Part shown: positions 14,880 to 24,229 of the stretch, one piece after another
Layout of the letters: the number at the start of each line of letters is the position of its first letter
Numbering within the stretch: position 1 is the first letter of the stretch
Notes under the pieces: model-generated
The model's input: the letters and a program-made list of their open reading frames with translations, nothing else
Told to the model about the DNA's origin: nothing
The model's database searches: none
From: Solobacterium sp.
Lineage (GTDB): Bacteria > Bacillota_I > Bacilli_A > Erysipelotrichales > Erysipelotrichaceae
Direction: 5' to 3'
Length of the DNA: 62,260 bases
Assembly (NCBI GenBank): GCA_017432325.1
Contig: JAFRJJ010000087.1
Location: 1-62,260 of the forward strand
Translations under genes and position numbers: made by a program

Positions 14880-17033
14880 TTAAAGTACTTTCAGCTTCCT
14901 GGCAGCTTTCCAGGCGATTCCCCTGGAAGTATTCAGGCGGTCGAATTTCACCATGATGACCACTTCTTTGGGATCGATCGATTCGATCGTTCCTTCTCCG
15001 AATACCGGATGAGCTACCCTGTCGCCGATCGTAAACGGGAAGTCAGCAGCTTCGGCCAGTCCGGCTTCCTGATCGGATATATAAGCAGATGCGTTTTTCA
15101 GCAGGCTTTCCGGAAGCTCATTCACAAAGTCCAGGGTATCTTTCATCTCCAGGATAAATCTGGACGGATACCTGTCTGTCATATCAAAGTTTCTGCCTTC
15201 CCCGTCTGAGACATAAAGCATGCGCTCACTTCTTGTAACCGCTACATAGGCCAGTCTTCTTTCTTCTTCCATGGCAGTCAGACTGTCTGCCCTTCTGGAC
15301 GGGAAGATCCCTTCACTCATACCGCACAGGAATACATAAGGAAATTCCAGGCCTTTTGCTGTATGGATCGTCATTAAGCGGACTTCCTCGGAACCTTCAG
15401 GCATATCCTGCCGTGTGAACAGCGCGATCTGGTTCAGCCATGTGATCAGATCAGTTTCCTCCCCACAGGAGGCTTCGAATTCAAATACGGACTGTTTCAG
15501 TTCAGCCAGTTCGTCCAGTCGTTCCTGTGCACCCTGAGTCCTGAGCATCTTTTCATATCCGCTCTCATCCAGGATCTCTGCAAGCACCTGGGATACAGGC
15601 CGGCCTGAATAGGACGTGTTGAATGATTCGATCAGATTGATAAATGAATGTGTCTGGGTGGAGCGGAAAAGGTCCTCTTCAGCGCATAACTGCAGTGCTT
15701 CATACAATGTGCATCCGTGTGCTTCACTGTATTCCTTCAGATAAGCGATCCTTCTCTTGCCGATGTTTCTTCTCGGTTTGTTGACGATCCTCAGGAAGGA
15801 AAGATCGTCCTTATATGCGATCATGCGCAGGTATGCAACAGCATCACGGATCTCCATGCGTTCATAAAACTGTACGCCGCTGTAGATCCTGTACGGAAGC
15901 TGTTTCCGGATAAAGACTTCTTCCAAGTTTCTTGATACATAATGCGCGCGGTACAGGATCGCGATATCACGGAATGATACACCCTGATCATGAAGCGAGC
16001 GGATCGTTGACTCGATCCATTCTGCTTCGTCTTTTGATGTTTTCGCGTGGAAATAAACAGGTTTTTCCGATTCGGTGATCACTGGGATCATGCGTTTTTC
16101 GATCCTCAGTTTATTTCTTGCAATCAGTGTATCAGCGCTTTCCAGGATCCCTGCCTGGGAACGGTAATTCCTGTTCATCATGATGGTGCGGACATCCGGA
16201 TAATGCTTGTCGAATTCCACAAGGAAACGGACATTGGCACCGCGCCATGTATAGATCGTCTGGTCAGGATCACCGACAATAAACAGATTGTTATGATAAC
16301 GGCAGATCGCGTCCATCAGTTCATACTGAAGCGGATCGATATCCTGGAACTCATCGATCATGATGTATTCCAGGCGTTTCTGCCATTTGATCTTGATGTC
16401 TTCATGTGTCTCAAAGATATACAGTGTGAAACGGATCAGGTCATTGTAATCCAGACCGAAACATTTCTTTTCCTGATACAGGTACCCGTAGAACAGGATA
16501 TCATCGATCGATTCCGCTTCCATGTATTTCTGATGAAGTTCATCCAGGGACATCTGGATCATATTCAGGAAATAGCGTGGTTCATACTTGCCTTTGCGCA
16601 TTTCAAACATATCCCTGGCATCAGAATATGTCTTATCACGCAGTGAAAGACCGCGTTCTTCATAAATGATCTCCAGCATCGCATCGATATCAGCGTTATC
16701 GAGTACCAGGAAGGACTTCGGATACTGGACAGCGTAGCTTTCTTCCTGCAGGACTCTGACACAGAAGCCATGGAACGTCACCACAAAGCCTGTATCGCTG
16801 TCTCCTGTCAGCTGGCGGATCCTCTGACGCATTTCATTAGCAGCTTTATTTGTAAATGTGACACATAAAATATTGCCGGGACGGATTCCCAGCTCCAGTA
16901 CCAGATATGCGAATCTTCTTGTCAGGGCACGTGTCTTTCCCGAGCCTGCTGATGCAATGACACGGATGTATCCTTCCGTAGATGTTACTGCATCAAGCTG
17001 TTCGGGATTCAGTCCTTCCAGAATGTCATCCAT
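14880..17033 (-). CDS. pcrA: ATP-dependent DNA helicase PcrA/UvrD
   Basis: A 717-residue SF1A 3'-5' helicase. Motif Q/I: LNPEQLDAV and ASAGSGKTRALTRR near residues 27-40; motif Ia TFTNKAA; motif II DEFQDIDPLQ; motif III GDPDQTIYTWRGA; motif V/VI TIHTAKGLEFPYVF and VAVTRS. The C-terminus carries the short Tudor-like domain of PcrA (FTIGDRVAHPVFGEGTI), which binds RNA polymerase. PcrA is essential in many Gram-positives for removing RecA and for replication past transcription. Its start overlaps the end of the preceding membrane-protein gene by 8 bp. ligA and pcrB are not next to it. Confidence 0.93.
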   Translation of the reverse strand: MDDILEGLNPEQLDAVTSTEGYIRVIASAGSGKTRALTRRFAYLVLELGIRPGNILCVTFTNKAANEMRQRIRQLTGDSDTGFVVTFHGFCVRVLQEESYAVQYPKSFLVLDNADIDAMLEIIYEERGLSLRDKTYSDARDMFEMRKGKYEPRYFLNMIQMSLDELHQKYMEAESIDDILFYGYLYQEKKCFGLDYNDLIRFTLYIFETHEDIKIKWQKRLEYIMIDEFQDIDPLQYELMDAICRYHNNLFIVGDPDQTIYTWRGANVRFLVEFDKHYPDVRTIMMNRNYRSQAGILESADTLIARNKLRIEKRMIPVITESEKPVYFHAKTSKDEAEWIESTIRSLHDQGVSFRDIAILYRAHYVSRNLEEVFIRKQLPYRIYSGVQFYERMEIRDAVAYLRMIAYKDDLSFLRIVNKPRRNIGKRRIAYLKEYSEAHGCTLYEALQLCAEEDLFRSTQTHSFINLIESFNTSYSGRPVSQVLAEILDESGYEKMLRTQGAQERLDELAELKQSVFEFEASCGEETDLITWLNQIALFTRQDMPEGSEEVRLMTIHTAKGLEFPYVFLCGMSEGIFPSRRADSLTAMEEERRLAYVAVTRSERMLYVSDGEGRNFDMTDRYPSRFILEMKDTLDFVNELPESLLKNASAYISDQEAGLAEAADFPFTIGDRVAHPVFGEGTIESIDPKEVVIMVKFDRLNTSRGIAWKAARKLKVL

Positions 17034-17616
17034 GAACTGCCTCCGATATTTGATTTCTGAATCTTCTGCCTGCTTCCGCGATCAGTGCCGTTCCGGCAAT
17101 GATTCCGGCAAGCCAGAGGATCGTCATATATACAGGCTGTCTGTATACGTAGAAGAACGGGTACGGACCGCTTTTGATCCTGAGGATATTCAGCATCAGT
17201 ACGATCGCTCCGTATATGATCGTGGGAATGATCCCGTATTTCAGATCTTTGGAAAAGAGCGGTTCCCCCTCTTCAAAGAACAGGAAGCTGATGCATGAAA
17301 GGATCGGTGAGAGCGTATGATGAAACAGCATTCCGCCGCCAAACAGCATGAACCGGGGATTTCCCATGATGGGGATCAGTACAAACAGCACGACAAGAAA
17401 TGTCACATTCAGACATACAAAAGCAGCGTACCTCCAGAGATGAGCATTTCTGTGCTTCATCAGGTACAGTGCTGAAGCGATCACAGCCAGGATATTGCTG
17501 TCCTGCGTATAGTAAAACAGCATGGACAGTCCGAAATGCCGCACCATAAACAGTCCGGCAAGTGAACTGATCATGATCAGGATATTCAGCAGGACACCGA
17601 TCCTGTATCGGTTCAT
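17026..17616 (-). CDS. Six-helix membrane protein, possibly Pr6Pr family
   Basis: A 196-residue integral membrane protein with about six hydrophobic helices. The YYTQDSNILAVIAS motif near residue 36 and the GGMLFHHTLSPILS segment near 95 resemble the Pr6Pr / FAR-17a-like group (conserved N and H residues in membrane helices), which has no proven function in bacteria. It lies between the MBL-fold hydrolase (1-bp overlap) and pcrA (8-bp overlap), so it is co-transcribed with both. No transporter motif is recognised. Confidence 0.6.
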   Translation of the reverse strand: MNRYRIGVLLNILIMISSLAGLFMVRHFGLSMLFYYTQDSNILAVIASALYLMKHRNAHLWRYAAFVCLNVTFLVVLFVLIPIMGNPRFMLFGGGMLFHHTLSPILSCISFLFFEEGEPLFSKDLKYGIIPTIIYGAIVLMLNILRIKSGPYPFFYVYRQPVYMTILWLAGIIAGTALIAEAGRRFRNQISEAVHG

Positions 17617-18410
17617 CAGCGATTCCCCGTGAGACGGAAACGGAATTCGATCCCCTGATAGCTGATCTTCATTGAATCCTTGTAGTCACCTTTCAGGACC
17701 ATGGAACTGACTTCCTGTGCTGTTCTGAGAATGTCAGCTGGCAGCGGACTGTTTCCGTGTGACGGATACAGCCGGCTGATCTTGTCGTTATCTACCAGTC
17801 CCAGCAGAAGTGAAACAGTCGTTTCATATACATCCAGCGGTGAAGACTCATCAAAGTCAACAAGGATCTCTTTTTCACCAACAAGATCACCGCAGAACAG
17901 CATACCGGATGCTTCATCCAGATAACTGACGGAACCATGTGTATGGCCGGGTGTTTTCAGAATGCCGACGATCCTTCCGCCTAGATCAAAGAATCCGTCT
18001 TCGGGAAGATCTTCATGCTCGGACGGACGGTTGTAGCGGATCAGATCCTGAAGCGGATTGTATACCGCCCCGATCAGGTTTCCGAACCTTCCGGTCGGAC
18101 TGTTCCTTTCGGATGGTGTCTCCTTCATGTATTTCCGGAATACATCTTCATCCTCTTCCGGGAAGAATACCTCGGGATACCAGTGGTTTCCGAGGATCTG
18201 ATCGCTGTGTCCATGTGTATTGCATACCCACAGCGGAAGATCTGTAATGCGTCTGATCGCTTTGGGTACATTTGTCAGATTCAGTCCGGTGTCGATCAGC
18301 AGCGCATGTTCAGAGCCGATCAGAAGGTACATATTGATCGCATGTCCTCTGTCATACTCCGTAATACGGTATGTATTGTCATCAATTTTATGTGCTTTCG
18401 GTGTAAACAT
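17616..18410 (-). CDS. Metallo-beta-lactamase-fold hydrolase
   Basis: A 264-residue MBL-fold enzyme. Ligand motifs: NTHGHSDQ (H-x-H-x-D), TPGHTHGSVSY, LFCGDLVGEKE and YPSHGNSP. The pattern suits a small-molecule hydrolase (glyoxalase II or lactonase-like) rather than a nuclease. The start at 18410 follows TTGGAGTG; the open frame reaches 18473 but lacks a better site. It heads the short operon with the six-helix protein and pcrA. Substrate unknown. Confidence 0.8.
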   Translation of the reverse strand: MFTPKAHKIDDNTYRITEYDRGHAINMYLLIGSEHALLIDTGLNLTNVPKAIRRITDLPLWVCNTHGHSDQILGNHWYPEVFFPEEDEDVFRKYMKETPSERNSPTGRFGNLIGAVYNPLQDLIRYNRPSEHEDLPEDGFFDLGGRIVGILKTPGHTHGSVSYLDEASGMLFCGDLVGEKEILVDFDESSPLDVYETTVSLLLGLVDNDKISRLYPSHGNSPLPADILRTAQEVSSMVLKGDYKDSMKISYQGIEFRFRLTGNR

Positions 18411-18492
18411 ATCATCACTCCAATTCAGGTTCATTTTACCATGTTTCACAGGATTTGAACTTTTCTGGTACACAGCTGCACATATCCAGGAA

Positions 18493-18524
18493 GAAAAAAC
18501 GTCCGGGATCGATGTCCCGGACGC
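18493..18524 (-). terminator. Terminator after the first phosphohexomutase
   Basis: Reverse-strand stem CGTCCGGGA / TCCCGGACG with a 6-base loop and six T. It closes the mutase gene before the hydrolase operon. Confidence 0.88.
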
Positions 18525-18547
18525 CTGTTTCTAGGATTTTCCTGTGA

Positions 18548-20230
18548 TCAGGAGAGGATCGGTTTGCAGGCTTCAGCAAGAGCTGCTTTTTCAGCTTCTG
18601 CTTCTGCAAGATCCTTACCCAGTGTTGTGAAGTATGTCTTGATCTTCGGTTCTGTTCCGGAAGGACGTACAACGACTGTAGCACCGTCTTCCAGATCATA
18701 GATCAGGACGTTTGCCTTCGGCAGACCTGTTTCTTCAGGTTTTGTGTAGTCAGTAACTTTGACGACTTTCCTGCCTGCGAAATCTGTCGGAGGAGTTTCT
18801 CTCAGACTGCTCATGATTCCAGCCATCTTGTCCATACCGGACAGACCAGGGAATTCGAAGCTGTCGACTTTGTTCAGGTAACGGCCATACTGTGCATAGA
18901 TCTCTTCCAGACGCTGTTTGATGGAAGAACCGATGCTGCGGTAGTAAGCAGCCATTTCACAGATCAGCATGGAGCCGATAACAGCATCCTTATCACGTAC
19001 ATACGGTCCTGCCAGGTAGCCATAGCTCTCTTCGAAGCCGAAGATGAAGCGGTCTACTTCACCAGCTGCTTCCAGCTGTGCAATCTGATCGCCGATCCAC
19101 TTGAAGCCAGTCAGTGTATGACGGAGTTCAACACCATAGTGTTCAGCAACCTTGTCAGCCAGCGGTGTGGATACGATGGACATAACTGCTACCGGTTTTT
19201 CCGGCATTGTGCCCTTCTCGATTCTGCCTGCGCAGATGTAGTCGAGCAGCAGTACACCCATTTCGTTACCGGAAACGAGTTCATAAAATCCATCCGGACA
19301 CTTCATAGCGATACCGACTCTGTCAGCATCGGGGTCAGTAGCAAGCATCAGGTCAGCGCCGACTTCTTTTGCTAGCAGCAGTCCTTTTTCAAGTGCTTCG
19401 AAAATTTCAGGGTTCGGATACGGGCATGTTGTGAAGTAGCCGTTCGGATATTCCTGTTCCGGAACGATCGTGATGTCCGTGATTCCCATATGACCCAGTA
19501 CTGTTGTAACGGGAACGAGACCTGTTCCGTTCAGCGGTGAATAAACAAGTTTCAGTCCAGCTGTCTTGCAGAGGCCCGGTCTGACCTGTCTAGCTTCAAC
19601 TGCAGCATAGAATGCGTTCTTGCAGTCGTCTCCGACGAATTTGATCAGTCCCTTTTCAACGCCTTCAGCAAATGACATCTGCTTAGCGCCTGTCAGTACG
19701 TCAGTCTTCTGAATGGAATCGTAAACGATAGCTGCAGCATCATCTGTCATCTGGCAGCCGTCAGGTCCGTAAGCCTTGAAGCCGTTGTACTTAGCAGGGT
19801 TATGTGATGCAGTGATCATGATACCTGCATTGCAGTTGTAGTATCTTGTAGCAAAGCTCAGCGCCGGTACAGGCATCAGTTCGTCATAGATACGAACATT
19901 GATTCCGTTTGCAGCAAGAACGCCTGCAGCATCTCTTGCGAAATTCCAGCCCTTCAGACGGCTGTCATAACTGATCGCTACAGTCTGTGTTCCGCCCTGT
20001 GTCTTGACCCAGTCAGCGACACCCTGTGTTGCCTGCATGACGACCCAGATATTCATGCGGTTTGTGCCTGCTCCCAGCGTTCCGCGCAGACCTGCTGTAC
20101 CAAACTGAAGCGCCACAGCAAAACGCTCTTTGATAGCTTCATCATCACCGGCGATGCTCTGAAGTTCTGTTTTCAGATCAACATCGACCAGGTCAGCATT
20201 CAGCCAACGATTATACTCTTCCAAATACAT
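18548..20230 (-). CDS. pgcA: Alpha-phosphohexomutase, PgcA-like phosphoglucomutase
   Basis: A 560-residue cytoplasmic mutase that interconverts glucose-1-phosphate and glucose-6-phosphate (likely), feeding UDP-glucose and wall or glycolipid synthesis. The four active-site loops are intact: phosphoserine loop TASHNPAKYNGFK, metal loop ATDPDADRVG, sugar loop FGFEESYGYLAG and phosphate loop RPSGTEPK. A TATAAT lies on the reverse strand upstream, and AAAGGATAGG precedes the ATG. A second mutase lies close by (20931-22619); this copy has the more PgcA-like EESYGYL loop. The gene name is by similarity of these loops only. Confidence 0.85.
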   Translation of the reverse strand: MYLEEYNRWLNADLVDVDLKTELQSIAGDDEAIKERFAVALQFGTAGLRGTLGAGTNRMNIWVVMQATQGVADWVKTQGGTQTVAISYDSRLKGWNFARDAAGVLAANGINVRIYDELMPVPALSFATRYYNCNAGIMITASHNPAKYNGFKAYGPDGCQMTDDAAAIVYDSIQKTDVLTGAKQMSFAEGVEKGLIKFVGDDCKNAFYAAVEARQVRPGLCKTAGLKLVYSPLNGTGLVPVTTVLGHMGITDITIVPEQEYPNGYFTTCPYPNPEIFEALEKGLLLAKEVGADLMLATDPDADRVGIAMKCPDGFYELVSGNEMGVLLLDYICAGRIEKGTMPEKPVAVMSIVSTPLADKVAEHYGVELRHTLTGFKWIGDQIAQLEAAGEVDRFIFGFEESYGYLAGPYVRDKDAVIGSMLICEMAAYYRSIGSSIKQRLEEIYAQYGRYLNKVDSFEFPGLSGMDKMAGIMSSLRETPPTDFAGRKVVKVTDYTKPEETGLPKANVLIYDLEDGATVVVRPSGTEPKIKTYFTTLGKDLAEAEAEKAALAEACKPILS

Positions 20231-20342
20231 AGTTATTATTTCCTATCCTTTCCTGTTACATTCATTATAAATTAAGAAACAGCTTTCTACGCATGGAAAA
20301 TTGCTAAATAGACTTTTTTTAGGGCCGAAAGAACCATGCTGG

Positions 20343-20377
20343 AAAAAGACAGACGGTTTTGCCAAAGCCGTCTGTCT
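20343..20377 (-). terminator. Terminator after the nitroreductase
   Basis: Reverse-strand 10-bp stem AGACAGACGG / CCGTCTGTCT with an 11-base loop and a short T-run. Confidence 0.85.
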
Positions 20378-20382
20378 GTTCA

Positions 20383-20910
20383 TTATTTGATATAGAATAC
20401 CCTGTTCTCTCTGCGCGGAGCAGCTTTAGGCTGAACGGATTCATCCGGGTGTCCGAGTATCAGGTTTCCTACCCCTTCATACTCACCTTCAACACCTGCC
20501 TGCTTCAGGATCTCTTTTCCCCGCTCGCTGCTGAATACTTCTTTCGCACGATGGATCCAGCATGTACCAAGACCCAGCTCATGTGCTGCCAGCATCATAT
20601 TGCCAAGTGCCAGACTTCCGTCATAGATCCCTGTCGGAATCGTTTTGTCAGCGAGTACGACCAGGACATACGGTGCTCCGTAGAACGGGTCTGTTCCTTC
20701 CCTGTGCATCACTGCCGCGTTCATTTCCGCCAGTTCATCGCGTATCTTACGGTCTGTGACTGCCAAGATGATCGGAGCCTGTTTGCCCATACCGCTGGCT
20801 GCATACAAACCCGCTTCGATGATCTGACTGATCTGTTCGTCTGTGACAGGCTCATCCGTATATTTGCGGATCGAGCGTCTTGTTTTCAGGTTGTTCAATA
20901 CTTCAGACAT
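20383..20910 (-). CDS. Nitroreductase-family FMN oxidoreductase
   Basis: A 175-residue flavin reductase fold. RRSIRKYTDEPV at the start is the FMN-phosphate binding segment, AASGMGKQ is the second loop, and GLGTCWIHRAKEVF near residue 115 plus LGHPDE near 153 complete the pattern. It probably reduces quinones, nitro compounds or flavins with NAD(P)H; the physiological substrate is unknown. GGAGGTAG precedes the ATG. It lies between the two mutase genes, 20 bp after the second one, and ends at a strong terminator, so it is probably co-transcribed with that mutase. Confidence 0.87.
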   Translation of the reverse strand: MSEVLNNLKTRRSIRKYTDEPVTDEQISQIIEAGLYAASGMGKQAPIILAVTDRKIRDELAEMNAAVMHREGTDPFYGAPYVLVVLADKTIPTGIYDGSLALGNMMLAAHELGLGTCWIHRAKEVFSSERGKEILKQAGVEGEYEGVGNLILGHPDESVQPKAAPRRENRVFYIK

Positions 20911-20930
20911 ATTTACTACCTCCGTCTGTT

Positions 20931-22619
20931 TTATGCAACGCTGTTGACGATGCCGAGCACTTCTTCCTTCAGCGCCTTCAGTGTCGAATCAGCGTCTTCA
21001 TGACTTGTGCCGCATGTATAGAAATAGAACTTCAGTTTAGGCTCTGTTCCGGAAGGTCTCATGGCGAACCATGTGTTCTTTTCCAGCATGAACTTCAGAA
21101 CATTGCTTGCCGGGATATCTTCATATCCATCTTTGTAGTCGATCACTTTTTCTACTTTAAGACCGGCAAATTCCTGCGGGAGATCTGCTCTGACATGTGC
21201 CATCATCCGGGCGATCCTTCTTTGCCCTTCCAGACCTTCCAGGATGAGGGATACCTGTTCTTCAGCATAATATCCGTATTGTTTGAACAGGTCTTCCAGC
21301 ACCATGAGCAGTGTCTTGCCCTGTTTTCTGTAGAAAGCTGCGGCTTCCGTCATCAGCATTGCCGTTGCAACTCCGTCCTTATCCCTGACAGGTTCTGCGG
21401 GAGAATAGCCGACACTTTCCTCATAGCCGAGGATATAAGTGTATCCGTGTTTCTGCAGCCATGGGATCTTGCCGCAGATATTCTTGAAGCCGGTCAGTGT
21501 TTCAAACACCGTGACGCCATATGATTCTGCGATCGCTCTGCTCATATCGGCTGTAACGATAGACTTGACGATTGCTCCTCTTTCCGGAAGAACGCCTGCT
21601 TTTTTCTTTCCTTCCAGCAGATAATTGACAAGCAGTACACCGGTCTGGTTTCCGTTGAGCGGTTTGTAGTTTCCGTTTTCATCGATCACTTCGATCGCAA
21701 GCCTGTCGCTGTCGGGATCAGTCGCGATCAGCAGCTCAGCTCCGATGGATCTGCCAAGTTTCTCGGACAGTGCAAATGCCCTGGTATCCTCCGGATTGGG
21801 ATATCCGACAGTTGTGAAATCAGGGTCCGGATCCTTCTGTTCTTCAACGATATGGACATTTGTAAATCCGCGTTCCTTCAGCACTGTCATGACAGGGATA
21901 GATCCGGCGCCGTTCAGCGGTGTATAGACGACCGGAATATCCGCATCGATCTCATCTGCAGAATAGATCGACTGTGAGATGACGAGATCAAGATATGCGC
22001 GGTCCATTTCAGGTCCGAGCACTGTGATCAGTCCCTTTTCCACACATTCCTCAAAGTCCATATGCTTTACACCTGAGAACATATCGACTTTTTCGATCTC
22101 CTCCAGCATACCGTCAGCGATGCCCGAAGATACCTGGGCACCGTCCTCCCAGTAAACTTTATAGCCGTTGTATTCCTTCGGATTATGTGATGCTGTGATG
22201 TTGATGCCGGAAACAGTCCCAAGCCTGCGGATCATGAAAGAAAGCTCAGGTGTAGGTCTCAGGTCCGGGAATACATATGCATGGATCCCGTTAGCAGCCA
22301 GAATACCTGCTGTCAGCTGTGAGAACTCTTTTGAGAAGTGACGGCAGTCATGAGCGATCACCACACCCTTTGAAACTTCACCGTGTTTCTTGATATATTC
22401 TGCAATACCCTGGGTCGCCTTGCCGACCGTATAAACATTCATGTTGTTTGTTCCGGCACCGACTTTGCCTCTCAGGCCGGCTGTGCCGAATGTGATATTC
22501 TGGTAAAAACGCTCTTCGATCTCACGTTCGTCATCAGCGATCGCTTCCAGCTGTTTTCTTAAAGGATCGTCTGCGTTCAGCTTTAAAAGCCATTCTTCAT
22601 AACGTTCTTTAGCATTCAT
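20931..22619 (-). CDS. Second alpha-phosphohexomutase
   Basis: A 562-residue paralogue of the mutase at 18548-20230. Loops: TASHNPKEYNGYK (phosphoserine), ATDPDSDRLA (metal), LGYEESVGYSP (sugar) and RPSGTEPK (phosphate). The sugar loop differs (EESVG rather than EESYG), so the preferred sugar phosphate may differ; phosphomannomutase or phosphoglucomutase are both possible. Upstream is the ffh terminator and a TACAAT, so it starts its own transcript, continuing into the nitroreductase. Catalytic residues all look intact. Confidence 0.82.
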   Translation of the reverse strand: MNAKERYEEWLLKLNADDPLRKQLEAIADDEREIEERFYQNITFGTAGLRGKVGAGTNNMNVYTVGKATQGIAEYIKKHGEVSKGVVIAHDCRHFSKEFSQLTAGILAANGIHAYVFPDLRPTPELSFMIRRLGTVSGINITASHNPKEYNGYKVYWEDGAQVSSGIADGMLEEIEKVDMFSGVKHMDFEECVEKGLITVLGPEMDRAYLDLVISQSIYSADEIDADIPVVYTPLNGAGSIPVMTVLKERGFTNVHIVEEQKDPDPDFTTVGYPNPEDTRAFALSEKLGRSIGAELLIATDPDSDRLAIEVIDENGNYKPLNGNQTGVLLVNYLLEGKKKAGVLPERGAIVKSIVTADMSRAIAESYGVTVFETLTGFKNICGKIPWLQKHGYTYILGYEESVGYSPAEPVRDKDGVATAMLMTEAAAFYRKQGKTLLMVLEDLFKQYGYYAEEQVSLILEGLEGQRRIARMMAHVRADLPQEFAGLKVEKVIDYKDGYEDIPASNVLKFMLEKNTWFAMRPSGTEPKLKFYFYTCGTSHEDADSTLKALKEEVLGIVNSVA

Positions 22620-22661
22620 GATATTTACCTCAACTCTGCTTTCATTGTACCTTATTCAAAC

Positions 22662-22687
22662 AAAAAGCGGGATAACATGATCCCGCT
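22662..22687 (-). terminator. Terminator after ffh
   Basis: Reverse-strand stem AGCGGGAT / ATCCCGCT with a 6-base loop and five T, just after the ffh stop codon. Confidence 0.85.
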
Positions 22688-22694
22688 CATTGCA

Positions 22695-24113
22695 TTAGAA
22701 TTTATAACGCTTTCTCTTGACACGGCGTACCGGCTGCTGTCCTTGTCCTCCTCCTGACTCAAGATTGTTCATCATCCTGTTCAGGGTCTCTTCATTCAGC
22801 GAGCCGTTTTTCTGCATCTTGCCGACAGCCTCCATAGCTGTCTTCATCTTCTCATACTGATTGATCAGACGGTTGACATCATGTACGGTCGTTCCGGAAC
22901 CCATAGCGACCCTGCGCTTCATCGATCCTCTCATCGCGGAAGGATTGCGGCGCTCTTTCTTGGTCATTGACTGGATGATCGCTTTGGTATGCTTCATGGC
23001 ATCTGTTGCCTTGACCTCATCGATCATATCGGAATACTGGGAGAATCCCGGGAACATCTTCAGGATGCCGCTCAGCGGACCGAGCCTCTGGACCTGTTCA
23101 AACTGTGACAGCATATCATCCATCGTGAACTCACCGTTCATCATGCGTTCAGCTGTACGTTCAGCCTCTTCCATGTCCATCTTTTCCTGGGCTCTTTCAA
23201 CCAGGGAAACGATGTCGCCCATACCGAGGATCCTGTCTGCCATACGGTCGGGATAGAACGGACTCATGTCATCGATCTTTTCACCTTCACCGACGAACTT
23301 GACCGGAACACCCGTGATCTTTCTGACCGACAGTACGCCGCCACCTCTGGAGTCACCGTCAAACTTTGTGACAACAAGACCTGTCAGAGGAAGCGCATCA
23401 CTGAAGGCCTGCGCTACGTTGACGATATCCTGACCGGTCATGGCATCGACTGTCAGGAGGATCTCATCAGGATGCACCAATTCATTGATATCCTTCAGTT
23501 CCTGCATCAGTTCTTCATCGATATGCAGACGGCCTGCAGTATCAATGAATACAGTGTCATAGCCGTTTTCCGCCGCATAGATCATTCCCTGGCGTACAGT
23601 TTCAACAGCGTTGACTCCTGTACCCAGTGTAAATACTTCACAGCCTACCTCGTTGCCTAGTGTCTGCAGCTGTTCAATAGCGGCAGGTCTGATGACGTCA
23701 GCTGCGATCAGCAGCGGTTTGCGGTTCCATTTGTTTTTGCACAGTCTTGCGATCTTCGCAACACTGGTCGTTTTACCTGTACCCTGAAGACCTGCCAGCA
23801 TGATGACGGTTATGCCGCCTTCCTTGAAATGCAGTTCTTCGTTATTGTCACCAAGCAGTGAAATGATCTCGTCATGTACGATCTTGACGAGCATTTCTCC
23901 CGGTTCAACGCTGTTCAGTACATCTTCACCGCGTGCCTTGTTTCTGACTTCATCCAGGAACTGGCGTACGATACGGTAGTTTACATCAGCTTCCAAAAGC
24001 GCAAGACGCACTTCCTTCAGCATATCTTCCATGTTTTTATCGGTCAGAGTGCCTTTTCCGACAACATCGCGCAATGCTTTATTCAGACGATCACTCAAAG
24101 AATCAAAAGCCAT
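22695..24113 (-). CDS. ffh: Signal recognition particle protein Ffh
   Basis: A 472-residue SRP54 GTPase that binds signal sequences and SRP RNA and delivers ribosomes to FtsY. N domain (1-85); G domain with GLQGTGKTTSVAK (P-loop), DTAGR, TKFDGDSRGG and GEGEKIDD; Met-rich M domain (about 300-440) with the MGSGTTVHDVN RNA-binding helix; basic tail RRVKRKRYKF. Length is normal. Its usual partner ylxM is not present upstream. Transcribed alone from the promoter at 24140-24168. Confidence 0.97.
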   Translation of the reverse strand: MAFDSLSDRLNKALRDVVGKGTLTDKNMEDMLKEVRLALLEADVNYRIVRQFLDEVRNKARGEDVLNSVEPGEMLVKIVHDEIISLLGDNNEELHFKEGGITVIMLAGLQGTGKTTSVAKIARLCKNKWNRKPLLIAADVIRPAAIEQLQTLGNEVGCEVFTLGTGVNAVETVRQGMIYAAENGYDTVFIDTAGRLHIDEELMQELKDINELVHPDEILLTVDAMTGQDIVNVAQAFSDALPLTGLVVTKFDGDSRGGGVLSVRKITGVPVKFVGEGEKIDDMSPFYPDRMADRILGMGDIVSLVERAQEKMDMEEAERTAERMMNGEFTMDDMLSQFEQVQRLGPLSGILKMFPGFSQYSDMIDEVKATDAMKHTKAIIQSMTKKERRNPSAMRGSMKRRVAMGSGTTVHDVNRLINQYEKMKTAMEAVGKMQKNGSLNEETLNRMMNNLESGGGQGQQPVRRVKRKRYKF

Positions 24114-24139
24114 AAATATCTCCTTGTTAAATCCTTATT

Positions 24140-24168
24140 ATCATATACGATGATGCCGTTTTTGTCAT
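24140..24168 (-). promoter_or_regulatory. Promoter of ffh
   Basis: ATGACA (24168-24163), 17-bp spacer, TATGAT (24145-24140) on the reverse strand, about 27 bp before the ATG. Confidence 0.6.
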
Positions 24169-24173
24169 TGCTC

Positions 24174-24206
24174 AAAAAACCGGGGCTCCCTGATCGGAAG
24201 CCCCGG
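24174..24206 (-). terminator. Terminator after the lipoprotein gene
   Basis: Reverse-strand 8-bp stem CCGGGGCT / AGCCCCGG (24206-24199 / 24187-24180) followed by six T, separating the lipoprotein gene from ffh. Confidence 0.88.
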
Positions 24207-24229
24207 CATTGATCCTGCCGGCTGGCAAG

